Below, one piece after another: positions 30,624 to 38,698 of a DNA stretch of 59,196 nt. The notes beneath the pieces are model-generated. The model did no database searches, was not told the DNA's origin, and saw only the letters and a list, made by a program, of their open reading frames with translations. Source of the DNA: Phreatobacter sp. GTDB lineage: Bacteria; Pseudomonadota; Alphaproteobacteria; Rhizobiales; Phreatobacteraceae. The DNA is taken from positions 1-59,196 of the forward strand of contig NZ_JAPZTZ010000026.1 in assembly GCF_027532945.1 (NCBI RefSeq), given 5' to 3'. The position numbers and the translations under genes were made by a program. Each line of letters starts with the position of its first letter. Within the stretch, counting starts at the first letter, position 1.

Positions 30624-30980
30624 TCAGTCCTGCTCGTTGAGGCGGCGCAGCAGCTTGCGGTTCTGCAGTTCGAGCAGGCGCAGCTTCTCGGTGAGGCTGT
30701 CGGCCGCCGTTCCGGTGGCGGCGACAAAGGCGACGCCGATCTCCGGGAGGCGACGCCAGATCACCTGGCACGGGAAGGTCTCGCCCTTCTGCGGGATTTT
30801 CAGGTCGAAATGGTCGGGAATGTCGCCAACGCCGCCGCAGTCGAGCCGGGCGCCCTGGGTCGTGAAATTGCGCACCGTGCATTCGGTCGAGCGCAGGCCG
30901 CCGGGGAACAGGATTGTTCCCTTCCAGAAGGTGCGCGACCGCTGGACGGTGCGTCGTTCCGGGGTGGCGGCGGTATTCAC
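30624..30980 (-). CDS. PilZ domain protein
   Basis: PilZ domains bind cyclic di-GMP. The 118-aa product starts with GTG at 30980 (GGAG five bases upstream). It has the basic ERRTVQRSR stretch at residues 8-16, then FTTQGARLDCGGVGDIPDHFDL, which occupies the place of the (D/N)xSxxG motif but with Cys-Gly in place of the usual serine. A C-terminal amphipathic helix (TEKLRLLELQNRKLLRRLNE) could form a coiled coil. The weakened motif makes actual c-di-GMP binding uncertain. Confidence 0.75.
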   Translation of the reverse strand: MNTAATPERRTVQRSRTFWKGTILFPGGLRSTECTVRNFTTQGARLDCGGVGDIPDHFDLKIPQKGETFPCQVIWRRLPEIGVAFVAATGTAADSLTEKLRLLELQNRKLLRRLNEQD

Positions 30981-31029
30981 GTAGGCTCCGCGGATGGAGG
31001 GCGAACCGCGACAGCCTAGCCTGCCGGCC

Positions 31030-31767
31030 TTAACCGTCCGTTGCGACCGCAGCCGGGGCGAACATGCCGCGATAGGCCTTGGGCCGCGGCGGGGCATAGC
31101 CGCAGGCCTTGGAGGTCTTCAGGCCAAGGGCATGGAGGCTCTCGGCGAGCTTCACCGCCGCCGCCACGCCGTCGATGACGGGAATGCCGTGTTCGGCGGA
31201 GAGCCGCGCGGCGAGATCGGCCATGCCGGCGCAGCCCAGCACGATGGCCTCGGCGCGATCCTCCGTCTTGGCGCGGGAGATCTCGGCGGAGATCAGTCCG
31301 TAGGCGCCGGAGGCAGGATCCTCGAGCTCGAGCACCGGCACCTCGCAGGAGCGGACGCGGCCGCAGCGATGGGAGAAGCCGTATTTGTGGACGTTGTGCT
31401 CCAGCGCCGGCACCGAGACGGCGAGGGTGGTCACCACCGAGAATCGTCCGGCAACGAGGGTCGCGAGGTGCATCGCCGCCTCGCCGATGCCGATGACCGG
31501 GGCGTCCATGAGGGAGCGTGCGGCCTCAAGCCCCGTGTCGTCGAAACAGGCGATGACAAAGGCGTCGGCGCCCGGCCGCGCCCGCATCTCCGCGAGCATG
31601 CCAGGAATGGCATGGACCTCGTCGTAATAGCCCTCGATGGAGGCCGGCCCGTGCTCGGGATTGACCGCCTCGATCACGGTTCCCGGCGCTGCGACCGCGC
31701 GGGCGGCCTCGCCAATGGTGTGGGTCATGGAGGCGGTGGTGTTCGGGTTGACGATGGTCAGGTGCAT
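31030..31767 (-). CDS. aspartate/glutamate (hydantoin) racemase family protein
   Basis: The 245-aa protein has the two-domain racemase fold with the paired catalytic cysteines Cys74 (VIACFDDTGL) and Cys179 (IVLGCAGMADL). The start MHLTIVNPNTTASMT is that of hydantoin racemase/Asp-Glu racemase relatives. Such enzymes epimerise hydantoins, amino acids or similar amides. ATG 31767 matches the family. It is not part of the amidase/peptide-transport operon at 33-43 kb but could serve related nitrogen compounds. The PilZ gene is 49 bp downstream. Confidence 0.85.
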   Translation of the reverse strand: MHLTIVNPNTTASMTHTIGEAARAVAAPGTVIEAVNPEHGPASIEGYYDEVHAIPGMLAEMRARPGADAFVIACFDDTGLEAARSLMDAPVIGIGEAAMHLATLVAGRFSVVTTLAVSVPALEHNVHKYGFSHRCGRVRSCEVPVLELEDPASGAYGLISAEISRAKTEDRAEAIVLGCAGMADLAARLSAEHGIPVIDGVAAAVKLAESLHALGLKTSKACGYAPPRPKAYRGMFAPAAVATDG

Positions 31768-31884
31768 GGGGCTCGAGGCTCGGCGGGTGATCACACATGC
31801 TGCCACGCCGCAGCCGACGTAATGAAGCGGAAACGCTCCGCATCCAGAACCAGATCATCGCAACCCATCCGGGAGTTCGCGGGC

Positions 31885-32598
31885 GTGCGCATTCCGATCA
31901 TCGTCGCTTTCTGTTGTCTGCCCATTGCCGCCCTGGCGGAACCGGCGGAAGGCGACTGCCGCTCCGAGGTCTTCACCGCACAGGCGGGGCTGGAGGCCGC
32001 GCTGGTGCGCAACGAGGGCGCCCGTCTCAACTTCCTGAAGAACGCGACCGACCAGGCGGGTTGCCCGTCATCGGAAGAGGCCTGCCGCGAGCGCGCCTAT
32101 CTGGTGCCCGGCAATGGCGTCATTGCCGGCCGCCGCCACGAGGCCTTCCGCTGCGCCATGTACCTCGCCTCCAACGGCCAGGCGCGCACCGGCTGGTTGC
32201 CCGAGGCCGGGCTCATCACCCTGCCGCCGGCCAATGATCCGGACTTCGTCGGCAAGTGGCGGTCCGGGCCTGAACAGTCCATCGCCATCCGCCGCGACGG
32301 CGCCAACTGGCAATTGGACGGGCAGGCGACCTATGGCGCCCAGGACCCGGAGCGGCTGCGGCGCGGGGCGGTGAATATCGGCGACTTCTCGGCGACGGTG
32401 CCGCGCACGGGGAGCGACGGGCCAACACGGCTCGCCTTTACCGAGGGAGCGGACGGCACGCTGCCCTATGACAAGGGCGAGGAGACCGCCTGCAAGATGC
32501 GGATGCAGCTCGTCGGTCCCTGGCTGCTGGTCAGCGACAACCTGCGCTGTGGCGGTGCCAACGTCACCTTCTCTGGCATCTACCGGCGCACGCCCTAG
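31885..32598 (+). CDS. exported protein of unknown function
   Basis: The protein is 237 aa. I prefer GTG 31885 because GGGAG lies nine bases upstream and a signal peptide (IPIIVAFCCLPIAALAEP) follows directly; ATG 31822 in the same frame is the alternative. The mature protein has an SH3-like first part (YLVPGNGVIAGRRHEAFRCAMY then TGWLPEAGL). A beta-rich second part with GKWRSGPEQSIAIRRDG and CKMRMQLVGPWLLVSDNLRCGG suggests a small barrel domain. Cysteine pairs suggest disulfides. No family name recognised. Confidence 0.7.
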   Translation: MRIPIIVAFCCLPIAALAEPAEGDCRSEVFTAQAGLEAALVRNEGARLNFLKNATDQAGCPSSEEACRERAYLVPGNGVIAGRRHEAFRCAMYLASNGQARTGWLPEAGLITLPPANDPDFVGKWRSGPEQSIAIRRDGANWQLDGQATYGAQDPERLRRGAVNIGDFSATVPRTGSDGPTRLAFTEGADGTLPYDKGEETACKMRMQLVGPWLLVSDNLRCGGANVTFSGIYRRTP

Positions 32599-32697
32599 CC
32601 GACGCGCGCGTGCGAGAGTCGCTGCGACGATCCGCGGCGGGGCGCGCCGCCCTCCATCTGGCATGGTCCGCACCGGTTTGAGCGGAGGATGGCTGGC

Positions 32698-33105
32698 ATG
32701 CCGAAGATTCAGTATCGCGGCGGCTGTCTGTGCGGCGACGTCCGCTTCGAGGCGACGGGGACCGCGCTCAATCCGCATACCTGTTCGTGCCGCATGTGCC
32801 AGCGGCACACCGGCGCCTTGACCGTCTGCTGGGTGGAGTTCCCCCGCGAGGCGATCGCCTGGACCGGACCGGCCGGCCCGCCGGCGACGTTCCGGTCCTC
32901 AGCCGGCTCCAGCCGAGCCTTTTGCCGGACCTGTGGCAGCACGCTCGGAGCCATCGACGACAAGCCGACGGTCGCCCTGCTGCTCGGCGTCTTCGACAAG
33001 CCGACCGCGAGGGGGTTGCGACCCACCGGTCATTCCTATCGCGGCGGCCGGCCGCGTTGGTGGCACGTCGACATTGAAGGGGCGCGGGACGGCGAGGCCC
33101 GTTGA
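32698..33105 (+). CDS. GFA family (Mss4-like zinc) protein
   Basis: This 135-aa protein has the zinc-binding cysteines of the GFA family: Cys10 and Cys12 (GGCLCGDV), Cys29, Cys31 and Cys34 (TCSCRMC), and Cys76 and Cys79 (FCRTCGSTL). GFA stands for glutathione-dependent formaldehyde-activating enzyme, but most members have no shown activity. ATG 32698 has GGAGG nine bases upstream; the ATG at 32689 would be too close to that site. It converges with the peptide ABC operon (18 bp apart). Confidence 0.88.
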   Translation: MPKIQYRGGCLCGDVRFEATGTALNPHTCSCRMCQRHTGALTVCWVEFPREAIAWTGPAGPPATFRSSAGSSRAFCRTCGSTLGAIDDKPTVALLLGVFDKPTARGLRPTGHSYRGGRPRWWHVDIEGARDGEAR

Positions 33106-33123
33106 GGCCGCGTGTCCAAAACC

Positions 33124-34116
33124 TCAGGCCGGCACCGGCGCCGTCGCCTCGGTGCGGAAGCACCGGGCCATGTGGCCGGAGCCGACCTCGACGGGATCGG
33201 GCGTCGACTCGCTGCAGGCGGGCAGAGCCAGCTTGCAGCGCGGCGCGAAGGAACAGCCCGGCGGCAGGTTGGCGAGGTCCGGCGGCGAGCCGGGAATGGC
33301 GTCGAGCCGCTGGCCCTTGGTCATGGCGCCGTGGGCGCGGCTCTTCAAAAGGCCGATCGTGTAGGGGTGGCGCGGCGCGTTGAGGATGTCGCGGATCGGC
33401 CCCGTCTCGACGATGCGGCCGCCATACATGACCGCCACCCGGTCGGCGACCTCGACGGCGACGCCGATATCGTGGGTGACGAACATCACGGCGATGCCGA
33501 ACTCGCGCTGCAGCTCGCGCACCAGCAGCAGGATCTGGATCTGCACCGTCGCATCGAGCGCCGTCGTCGGCTCGTCGGCCAGCAGGACCTTCGGATTGCA
33601 GGCGAGGGCGAGCGCGATCATGGCCCGCTGGCGCATGCCGCCCGACATCTCGTGCGGATAGTTGTCGAGGCGCCGCTCGGGCGAGGGGATGCGGACGCGC
33701 TCGAACAGGTCGAGGGCGCGCTTGCGGGCATCGTCCCAGGACCCGCCGTCATGCTTGACGATGGTCTCGGCGATCTGATGGCCGAGCGTATAGACCGGAT
33801 CGAGGGCGAGCGCCGGCTCCTGGAAGATCATCGAGACGTCGCGGCCGCGGAAGGCCTGCAGGTCCTTGGAGCCGAGGGCGAGCACGTCCTTGCCGCCGAC
33901 GGTGATGGAGCCTTCGACCTTGGTGCGCTTCTCGGGGTTGAGGCGCAGCATGGCGCGCAGCGTCACCGACTTGCCCGAGCCGGATTCACCGAGGATGGCG
34001 AGGGTCTCACCGCGCTCGAGGCTCAGATCGACGCCGTTGATGGCGCGGATCGGCTTCGGACCGCCGGTGAAGGTGACGTGCAGGTCGCGGATATCGACGA
34101 GGGGAGGAATGGCCAT
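33124..34116 (-). CDS. peptide ABC transporter ATP-binding protein (DppD/OppD type)
   Basis: This is the first of two ATPases of a dipeptide/oligopeptide importer (330 aa). Walker A GESGSGKS is at 43-50, the signature MSGGMRQRAMIALAL in the middle, and Walker B is VLLADEPT. The C-terminal oligopeptide-type extension has cysteines (GCSFAPRCKLALPAC) that bind an Fe-S cluster in some family members. It is the last gene of the operon that begins with the FAD oxidoreductase at 43140, and lies 9 bp after the second ATPase gene. Confidence 0.93.
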   Translation of the reverse strand: MAIPPLVDIRDLHVTFTGGPKPIRAINGVDLSLERGETLAILGESGSGKSVTLRAMLRLNPEKRTKVEGSITVGGKDVLALGSKDLQAFRGRDVSMIFQEPALALDPVYTLGHQIAETIVKHDGGSWDDARKRALDLFERVRIPSPERRLDNYPHEMSGGMRQRAMIALALACNPKVLLADEPTTALDATVQIQILLLVRELQREFGIAVMFVTHDIGVAVEVADRVAVMYGGRIVETGPIRDILNAPRHPYTIGLLKSRAHGAMTKGQRLDAIPGSPPDLANLPPGCSFAPRCKLALPACSESTPDPVEVGSGHMARCFRTEATAPVPA

Positions 34117-34125
34117 GATGTCTCC

Positions 34126-35127
34126 TCACGCGGCCACGGCGGGCGCGGCGCTGTGGCCGGAGCCGGGTTCGGAGCGCAGGCAGGCGACGTCGTGCAGTTC
34201 CGCGGCGCGGGTCAGCACCGGCTCGCGCTGGGCGCAGACGCCTTCGGCCAGCGAACAGCGGGTGTGGAAGCGGCAGCCCGGCGGCGGATCGATGGGGTTC
34301 GGCGGATCGCCAAAGAGCGGTGCCTCGTTGGTGCGGTTGTCCGGGTCCATGGTCGGCATGGAGCGGGTGAGCGCCGCCGAATAGGGATGGAAGGGGTCGT
34401 CGAAGATCGCCTCCGACGGGCCGATCTCCGCGACCTTGCCGAGATACATCACCATGACCCGGTCCGACATGTAGCGGACCACGTGGAGGTCGTGGGAGAT
34501 GAAGACATAGGTGAGCTTGAACTCGTCTTTGAGATCGAGGAGCAGGTTCAACACCTGCGCTTCCACCGACTTGTCCAGCGCCGAGACCGCCTCGTCGAGG
34601 ATGACGATCTTCGGCCGCAGCGCGAGCGCCCGGGCGATGTTGATGCGCTGGCGCTGGCCGCCGGAGAGCTCGTGCGGATAGCGGCCGGCGAAGCGCGAGG
34701 GCTCGAGGCCGACCTTGGCGAGGAGGTCGCGGGCGCGCTCGATGGCTTCGCGCTGCGGCACGCCATGGACCTGCGGTCCGAAGGCGATGGAGCTCTCGAT
34801 GGTCAGGCGCGGGTTCAGCGAGGCGTAGCTGTCCTGGAAGACCATCTGCACCTGGCGGCGATACTCCGTCAGCGACAGATCGGGCGTGCCGACCTTGGCG
34901 CCGTCAAAGAGGATCTCGCCGGCGGTGGGGTCCATCAGGTGCATGAGCAGGCGGGCGGTGGTCGACTTGCCGCAGCCGGACTCGCCGACGATGCCGAGCG
35001 TCTCGCCATCCATGACGTCGAAGGCGATGTCATCGACGGCGCGCACCACCTTCTTCGGGCCGAAGAGCCCGCCGGCAATGGGGAAGTGCTTGACCAGGCC
35101 GCGGACCGTGAGCAGGGGCTTCGTCAT
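34126..35127 (-). CDS. peptide ABC transporter ATP-binding protein (DppF/OppF type)
   Basis: The partner ATPase is 333 aa. Walker [10 protein letters not shown] is at 48-56, followed by the signature [16 protein letters not shown] and Walker [13 protein letters not shown]. The C-terminal extension includes [15 protein letters not shown]. The ATG at 35127 overlaps the permease stop by 4 bp, which fixes the start; the frame to 35271 is spurious. Walker B here ends in DEAVS, as usual for the DppF/OppF branch. It would pair with the DppD-type ATPase under the two permeases. Confidence 0.93.
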   Translation of the reverse strand: MTKPLLTVRGLVKHFPIAGGLFGPKKVVRAVDDIAFDVMDGETLGIVGESGCGKSTTARLLMHLMDPTAGEILFDGAKVGTPDLSLTEYRRQVQMVFQDSYASLNPRLTIESSIAFGPQVHGVPQREAIERARDLLAKVGLEPSRFAGRYPHELSGGQRQRINIARALALRPKIVILDEAVSALDKSVEAQVLNLLLDLKDEFKLTYVFISHDLHVVRYMSDRVMVMYLGKVAEIGPSEAIFDDPFHPYSAALTRSMPTMDPDNRTNEAPLFGDPPNPIDPPPGCRFHTRCSLAEGVCAQREPVLTRAAELHDVACLRSEPGSGHSAAPAVAA

Positions 35128-36026
35128 ACCTTGACATCCATGGCGTTTCGCAGGCCATCGGCCAGGACGTTGAAGGAGATGGAGGTGATGAAGATCATCA
35201 TGCCGGGCAAGGCCGCGACCAGCGGCTGGTTGTAGATGGCGGTGCGCAGCGTGTTGAGCATCAGGCCCCATTCAGGCTCGGGCGGGCGGACGCCGAGGCC
35301 GAGGAAGGACAGGCCCGAGGCAAGGATCATCGACACGGAGATGAGGCCGGTCGCATAGACGAAGATGGGGCCGAGCACGTTGCCGAGGACGTGGACGCGG
35401 ATGATGGTCAGCGCCTTCGCACCCGAGGCGCGCGCCGCCTCGACATAGTCGCGGTTGCGCACCTGCGTGGTCACCGCCTCCGCCACGCGGGCGATGGGCG
35501 GGATGAAGACGACGGTCAGCGAGACCAGGGCGTTCTGGATGCCGGCCCCGAGCGCGCCGGAGAGCGCCACGGCCAGCAGCACCGAGGGGAAGGCGTAGAA
35601 CACGTCGATGGTGCGCATGATCGCCGTGTTGGTCTTGCCGCCGACATAGCCGGCAATGATGCCGATGAGGCTGCCGATGCCAAAGGCCATGATGACCGGC
35701 GCCACGCCCATCATCAGGGAGTAGCGGGCGCCGTAGATGAGGCGCGAGAGCATGTCGCGGCCGAGTTCGTCGGTGCCGAGCGGGAAGCCATCGGTGCCGA
35801 CAGGGCGCAGGCGGCGGATGGTGCGGCCGGCATAGGGGTCCATCGGCGCGAGCAGCGGCGCGAAGACGGCGATGAGCAAGAGGATGAGCACGACGATGCC
35901 GGCGGCGATGGCAAGCTTGTCCTTGCCGAAGCGGCGGATGACGCCGGCCCAGTAGCCCGGCGATTTCTCGATCGGGGCGATGGTCTTCGCCGGGTCCTGC
36001 GGCATGAGCGAGGAGAGGGACGTCAT
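35124..36026 (-). CDS. peptide ABC transporter permease (DppC type)
   Basis: This inner-membrane permease is 300 aa. The N-terminal OppC-type segment has one span ([26 protein letters not shown]). After [20 protein letters not shown] comes the membrane domain, with the EAA loop [28 protein letters not shown], which contacts the ATPases. Its ATG is 3 bp after the DppB gene and its stop overlaps the DppF start, so the genes are translationally coupled. Confidence 0.94.
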   Translation of the reverse strand: MTSLSSLMPQDPAKTIAPIEKSPGYWAGVIRRFGKDKLAIAAGIVVLILLLIAVFAPLLAPMDPYAGRTIRRLRPVGTDGFPLGTDELGRDMLSRLIYGARYSLMMGVAPVIMAFGIGSLIGIIAGYVGGKTNTAIMRTIDVFYAFPSVLLAVALSGALGAGIQNALVSLTVVFIPPIARVAEAVTTQVRNRDYVEAARASGAKALTIIRVHVLGNVLGPIFVYATGLISVSMILASGLSFLGLGVRPPEPEWGLMLNTLRTAIYNQPLVAALPGMMIFITSISFNVLADGLRNAMDVKV

Positions 36027-36029
36027 GGC

Positions 36030-36983
36030 TCAGCTCCTCTGGATGCGGGGATCGATCGCCGTCTGCACGACGTCGACGATGAGATTGAGGAGCACGAAGA
36101 ACAGAGCGAGGACGAGGATTGTCCCCTGCAGCAGCGGCAGGTCGCGCTGGAAGATGGCGGCGTTGAGCAGGAAGCCGGTGCCCGGCCAGGAGAACACCGT
36201 CTCGATGAGGATCGAGCCGCCGAGGAGATAGCCGAGCTGCAGGCCCATGACGGCCAGGGCGGTCGGCGCGGCATTCTTCACCACATGGCCGAAGATGCCG
36301 AGTTCGGAGAGGCCTTTCGCCCGCAGCGCCGGCACGAAGTCCTGGCTGAGGATGTCGGCGACGAGGGCGCGGATGGTGCGCGCGACGATGCCCATGGGAA
36401 TGACGCTCATGGTCACGGCGGGCAGGATCAGGTGGCGGAAATGCGCCCAGTCAGGCCGCCATTCCGCCGAGCCGCCGGGGCCGGCTCCGGTGGGGGGAAG
36501 CCAGTTGAGCTGGGCGGAGAAGATGATGACCAGCACCATGCCGAGCCAGTAATGCGGCACGGAGACGCCGATGACCGAGAGGATCGAGGCGATCTTGTCG
36601 ATGGCGCTGTTGCGGAAATAGCCGGCGACGAAGCCGAAGAGCAGGCCGAAGAAGAAGCCGATGAAGGTGGCGACGACCGCCAGCAGCAGGGTGTTGCGCA
36701 CGGCCCGCATCACCTCGCTCGCGACGGCGCGGCCGGTGGCGATGGAGGTGCCGAGATCACCCTGGATGGCGCGCCAGCACCACAGGAGGAACTGCTCGTA
36801 ATAGGGCCGGTCGAAGCCGTAGGCCTTCATCATCTGCTGCTTGAGCTGCTCGGAGGCGTCCGGCGGCAGCACGGAGACGAGCGGATCGCCCGGCGCGATA
36901 TGCACCAGCGCGAAGCAGACGATCGACACGCCGATGACGATCGGGATCGTGTAGACGAGCCGTTTGCCCAGATAGATCAGCAT
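36030..36983 (-). CDS. peptide ABC transporter permease (DppB type)
   Basis: This 317-aa inner-membrane permease starts MLIYLGKRLVYTIPIVIGV. The family region IAPGDPLVSVLPPDAS follows, then the DppB-type YEQFLLWCWRAIQGDLGTSI. The EAA loop is in the ILSQDFVPALRAKGLSELGIFGHVVKNA region. Six membrane spans are visible. It precedes DppC by 3 bp and follows the solute-binding protein gene by 22 bp. Confidence 0.94.
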   Translation of the reverse strand: MLIYLGKRLVYTIPIVIGVSIVCFALVHIAPGDPLVSVLPPDASEQLKQQMMKAYGFDRPYYEQFLLWCWRAIQGDLGTSIATGRAVASEVMRAVRNTLLLAVVATFIGFFFGLLFGFVAGYFRNSAIDKIASILSVIGVSVPHYWLGMVLVIIFSAQLNWLPPTGAGPGGSAEWRPDWAHFRHLILPAVTMSVIPMGIVARTIRALVADILSQDFVPALRAKGLSELGIFGHVVKNAAPTALAVMGLQLGYLLGGSILIETVFSWPGTGFLLNAAIFQRDLPLLQGTILVLALFFVLLNLIVDVVQTAIDPRIQRS

Positions 36984-37005
36984 GCATCAAGCCTTGCGGT
37001 CGGCG

Positions 37006-38625
37006 TCATCCGAGGGTGACCTGGACGATGTCCTGGTACCAGTTCTGTGCCTGCACGAAGCCCTTCACGCGGGGTGAGAGGGCGCGGGGCGCGACGTCGT
37101 GGGCGACGAAGAGGAAGAGGGCCTCGTCGACGATCTTCTCATGGGCCCGCTGGATGGCGGCGAGCTGGGCGGCCGGATCGAAGGCGGCGCGGATGGCGGC
37201 GAAGCGCGCATCCATGTCGGCATCGAGATAGTAGCCCCAGTTGGTGCCGGCGGGCGGAACCAGCGTGGTGTCGAGGTGGCGGATCAGCGCGGTGAAGGGG
37301 TCCTGGCTGAAATAGGAGGAGTTGGTGGAATGGGCGCCGCGCGAGGAGGCGTGCTTCGCGCCGGCCCGCCAGGAACTCACCAATGCGTTCCAGTCCATCA
37401 CCTCGAACTCGACCTTGATGCCGATCTCCTGGAGGTTCTGCTGGATGAGCTCGTTCATGGCGAGCGGCTGCATCTGGCCGGACCCCGAGGGCGAGATAAT
37501 CGCCTTCACCGAGAGCGGCTTCGCCGGGCTGTAGCCTGCCTCCGCCATCAGCTTGAGGGCGGCGGGGATGTCGGTCTTGGCCTCGAAGGAGGGCTTGCCG
37601 AACCACGGGCTCTGCGGCGGCACGAGGCCGCGGGCGGGGAGCATCATGCCGCCGAGCAGCTCGACCATGCCGGCGCGGTCCACGGCAAGGTTCGCCGCCT
37701 TGCGCACGCGGATGTCGTTCCAGGGCGATCCCTCCACCCGGGAGAAATGCCAGGTCCAGTTGTGCGGATAGACGTTCGAGGTGATCTGCATCCCGCGGGC
37801 GCGCAACTGCTGCAGCGCGTCCGGCGCCGGGGCCTCGATCCAGTCGACCTGGCCGGCGAGCAGGGCGGCGGTGCGGGCGTTCGGCTCGGGCATGGGCACC
37901 AGCACGACACGGTCGAGCTTCGGCCGCCGCGCCGGGTTCCAGTAGGCCGTATTCGGGGTGAGCTCGAGGCGCTCGCGCGGTGTGTAGCGATCGACCTTCC
38001 AGGGACCGGTCCCGGACGGGCTCCTCAGGAAATTGTCCCAGTTGCGGCCGACCTTCTCCCACTGGGCGGGGGAGGACATCAGGATCCAGGAGATCTCGTA
38101 GGGAAAGAGCGCATTCGGCGCCGCGGACACGAACTCGACCGTCATCGGGTCGATGGCGCGGTAGCTCTTCACCGAGGGGATGCGGGTCCGGCCCTGTCCG
38201 GCCTGGCGCGGGTCGTGCTGGGGGGAATCGGCCTTGAGGATCTTGTCGAAGTTCCAGACGACCGCCGCCGCGTCGAAGGCCGAGCCGTCATGGAAGGTGA
38301 CGCCGGGGCGCAGGGTGAAGATCCACCGGGTCGGGTCGGAGGGGTCCACGCGCCATGCCGTGGCAAGGCCCGGCACGAGGCCGCCTGGCGCGTCGGCCTT
38401 TGTCAGGTCCCAGAGAATGAGGCTGTCGAAGACATTGTAACCGACGAAGCGCATGCCCTCGGCGCCCTGGTCGGTCTGGCCGTTCGGCAAGGGGATGTCC
38501 GACGCGGTCATCGCGATCCGCAGCGTGCCGGAGCCCTGGGCCCGGAGCCCCGTCAGGTCGAGGGTTGAGGCCGCGGCGGTGCCGAGCATGCCGGACATCA
38601 TCGTCCGGCGGTCGAGCAGAACCAT
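37006..38625 (-). CDS. ABC transporter solute-binding protein, SBP family 5 (copy 1)
   Basis: This is a periplasmic peptide/nickel-type binding protein (539 aa). ATG 38625 gives a twin-arginine-like or Sec signal (LLDRRTMMSGMLGTAAASTLDL), fixing the start. The mature domain has LRIAMTASDIPLPNGQTDQG, WIFTLRPGVTFHDGSAFDAAAVVWNFDK and GTGPWKVDRYTPRE, hallmarks of the family. The RR motif followed by a weak hydrophobic stretch suggests Tat export. It is paralogous to the next gene upstream (38699-40366). The substrate is unknown; the amidase and oxidoreductase in the operon suggest an amide-bearing compound or a modified peptide. Confidence 0.92.
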   Translation of the reverse strand: MVLLDRRTMMSGMLGTAAASTLDLTGLRAQGSGTLRIAMTASDIPLPNGQTDQGAEGMRFVGYNVFDSLILWDLTKADAPGGLVPGLATAWRVDPSDPTRWIFTLRPGVTFHDGSAFDAAAVVWNFDKILKADSPQHDPRQAGQGRTRIPSVKSYRAIDPMTVEFVSAAPNALFPYEISWILMSSPAQWEKVGRNWDNFLRSPSGTGPWKVDRYTPRERLELTPNTAYWNPARRPKLDRVVLVPMPEPNARTAALLAGQVDWIEAPAPDALQQLRARGMQITSNVYPHNWTWHFSRVEGSPWNDIRVRKAANLAVDRAGMVELLGGMMLPARGLVPPQSPWFGKPSFEAKTDIPAALKLMAEAGYSPAKPLSVKAIISPSGSGQMQPLAMNELIQQNLQEIGIKVEFEVMDWNALVSSWRAGAKHASSRGAHSTNSSYFSQDPFTALIRHLDTTLVPPAGTNWGYYLDADMDARFAAIRAAFDPAAQLAAIQRAHEKIVDEALFLFVAHDVAPRALSPRVKGFVQAQNWYQDIVQVTLG

Positions 38626-38652
38626 GTGAGCCTCGCTGTTCGGGGGAATGGA

Positions 38653-38680
38653 ACCGGGCGGCGGCGAGCCGCCGCCCGGT
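38653..38680. terminator. 12-bp perfect hairpin between the two solute-binding genes
   Basis: ACCGGGCGGCGG (38653-38664) pairs perfectly with CCGCCGCCCGGT (38669-38680) around a four-base loop, inside the 73-bp gap between the two binding-protein genes. There is no long T run on the minus strand. Such hairpins after binding-protein genes commonly stabilise the upstream message or cause partial termination, making the binding protein more abundant than the permeases. Confidence 0.6.
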
Positions 38681-38698
38681 CGATCATGTCGCTCGGGA

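Noticed and set aside
33112-35235. 707-codon rightward frame across the two ABC ATPase genes
   Set aside because: It lies entirely antisense to two intact ATPases with all motifs and shows no domains of its own.
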